Shown here: positions 5,824-5,938 of the stretch, in pieces
How the letters are laid out: every line of letters starts with the position of its first letter
How positions within the stretch are numbered: the first letter of the stretch is position 1
DNA from: an uncultured Collinsella sp.
GTDB taxonomy: Bacteria > Actinomycetota > Coriobacteriia > Coriobacteriales > Coriobacteriaceae
Direction of reading: 5' to 3'
Length of the DNA stretch: 5,938 bases
Assembly (NCBI GenBank): GCA_900544235.1
Contig: UQUL01000070.1
Location: 1 to 5,938 of the forward strand
Translations under genes and position numbers: made by a program
The notes under the pieces: model-generated
Told to the model about the DNA's origin: nothing
Databases searched by the model: none
What the model saw: the letters and a program-made list of their open reading frames with translations, nothing else

Positions 5824-5828
5824 CCTCC
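5824..5828 (-). promoter_or_regulatory. Strong ribosome binding site of the DUF1836 gene
   Basis: Read on the - strand as GGAGG, 6 bases before ATG 5817. It supports this start over the internal Met codon nine codons further in. Confidence 0.8.
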
Positions 5829-5841
5829 GTTCATTAGCTAT

Positions 5842-5870
5842 ATTGTATTCTAGGTTATCTAGTTTTGCAT
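5842..5870 (-). promoter_or_regulatory. Probable promoter of the DUF1836 gene
   Basis: On the - strand, TACAAT (5847-5842, 5/6 to TATAAT) lies 17 bases from a weak -35 ATGCAA (5870-5865). The -35 falls in the centre of the 5856-5878 palindrome, so a protein bound there would block RNA polymerase. Transcription would start near 5835. Confidence 0.5.
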
Positions 5871-5878
5871 ACTATATA
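5856..5878. promoter_or_regulatory. Palindromic operator before the DUF1836 gene
   Basis: TATCTAGT, seven bases (TTTGCAT), ACTATATA, differing from the degV site at 4200-4222 in one arm base and one centre base. It overlaps the predicted -35 region. A further TCTAG at 5849-5853, nine bases from the TCTAG in the left arm, may be an extra half-site. The flanks beyond the 23 bases do not match those of the degV copy, so selection on the core itself is likely. Confidence 0.7.
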
Positions 5879-5890
5879 TCAGGAAATCAG

Positions 5891-5913
5891 AACCACCCTT
5901 AAAAAGGGTGGTT
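5891..5913. terminator. 10-bp perfect hairpin at the right edge
   Basis: AACCACCCTT (5891-5900) and AAGGGTGGTT (5904-5913) pair fully around AAA. On the + strand TTTGCTCTT follows (from 5912), a partial T-tract. No gene in the window ends here on the + strand, so it more likely ends a leftward gene outside the window or works both ways. It also insulates the DUF1836 promoter. The last 25 bases show no gene. Confidence 0.6.
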
Positions 5914-5938
5914 TGCTCTTAGGGTATAACCCACGGGC

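Noticed and set aside
4200..5878. The two 23-bp palindromes as ends of a mobile cassette carrying degV and the DUF1836 gene
   Set aside because: No transposase or recombinase lies between them, both sites sit exactly at promoters, and base composition does not change across the interval. Regulation explains them better.
5921..5938. GGGTATAACCC at the right edge as a promoter
   Set aside because: TATAAC at 5925-5930 has no matching -35 box on the + strand, and the sequence ends before any gene can be seen.

Overview
The window looks like chromosomal DNA from a high-GC Gram-positive gut anaerobe of the Coriobacteriia, most likely Collinsella or a close relative. This rests on the garA-type FHA gene followed by an Rv1828/FtsR-type MerR gene (an actinobacterial pairing), on the general look of the proteins, and on codons that mostly end in G or C. 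Genus is an inference from memory of such proteins; no database was searched. There is no sign of phage, plasmid, IS element, CRISPR, tRNA or rRNA.

Left part (1-300): no convincing complete gene. It holds a long perfect palindrome (125-173) and a good promoter (236-264) that lies inside the longest possible reading frame of the next gene. The next gene is therefore called from GTG 301.

Main block (301-4119, all +): five tightly spaced genes with gaps of 66, 3, 40 and 32 bases. They are a CDP-alcohol phosphatidyltransferase (phospholipid head-group synthesis), a GarA/OdhI-like FHA switch protein, an FtsR-like MerR regulator, adenine phosphoribosyltransferase (apt), and an exported coiled-coil NlpC/P60 peptidoglycan hydrolase of the CwlO/RipC/PcsB type. 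A strong intrinsic terminator (4143-4181) closes the block. The content joins membrane lipid, kinase-controlled metabolism, division-gene control and septal wall hydrolysis, so it reads as a growth and division cluster. A weak hairpin over the apt stop codon may partly separate the hydrolase gene.

Right part (4182-5938): a convergent pair. A DegV (fatty-acid-binding) gene runs rightward from a TATAAT promoter, and a DUF1836 helix-turn-helix regulator gene runs leftward. A perfect 11-bp hairpin sits between their ends. Outside each gene, at the promoter, is nearly the same 23-bp palindrome: 4200-4222 for degV and 5856-5878 for the DUF1836 gene, with 21 of 23 bases identical. This suggests a small two-gene regulon in which the DUF1836 protein controls itself and DegV. 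It is the most interesting signal in the window. The right edge holds another hairpin, probably a terminator linked to a gene outside the window.
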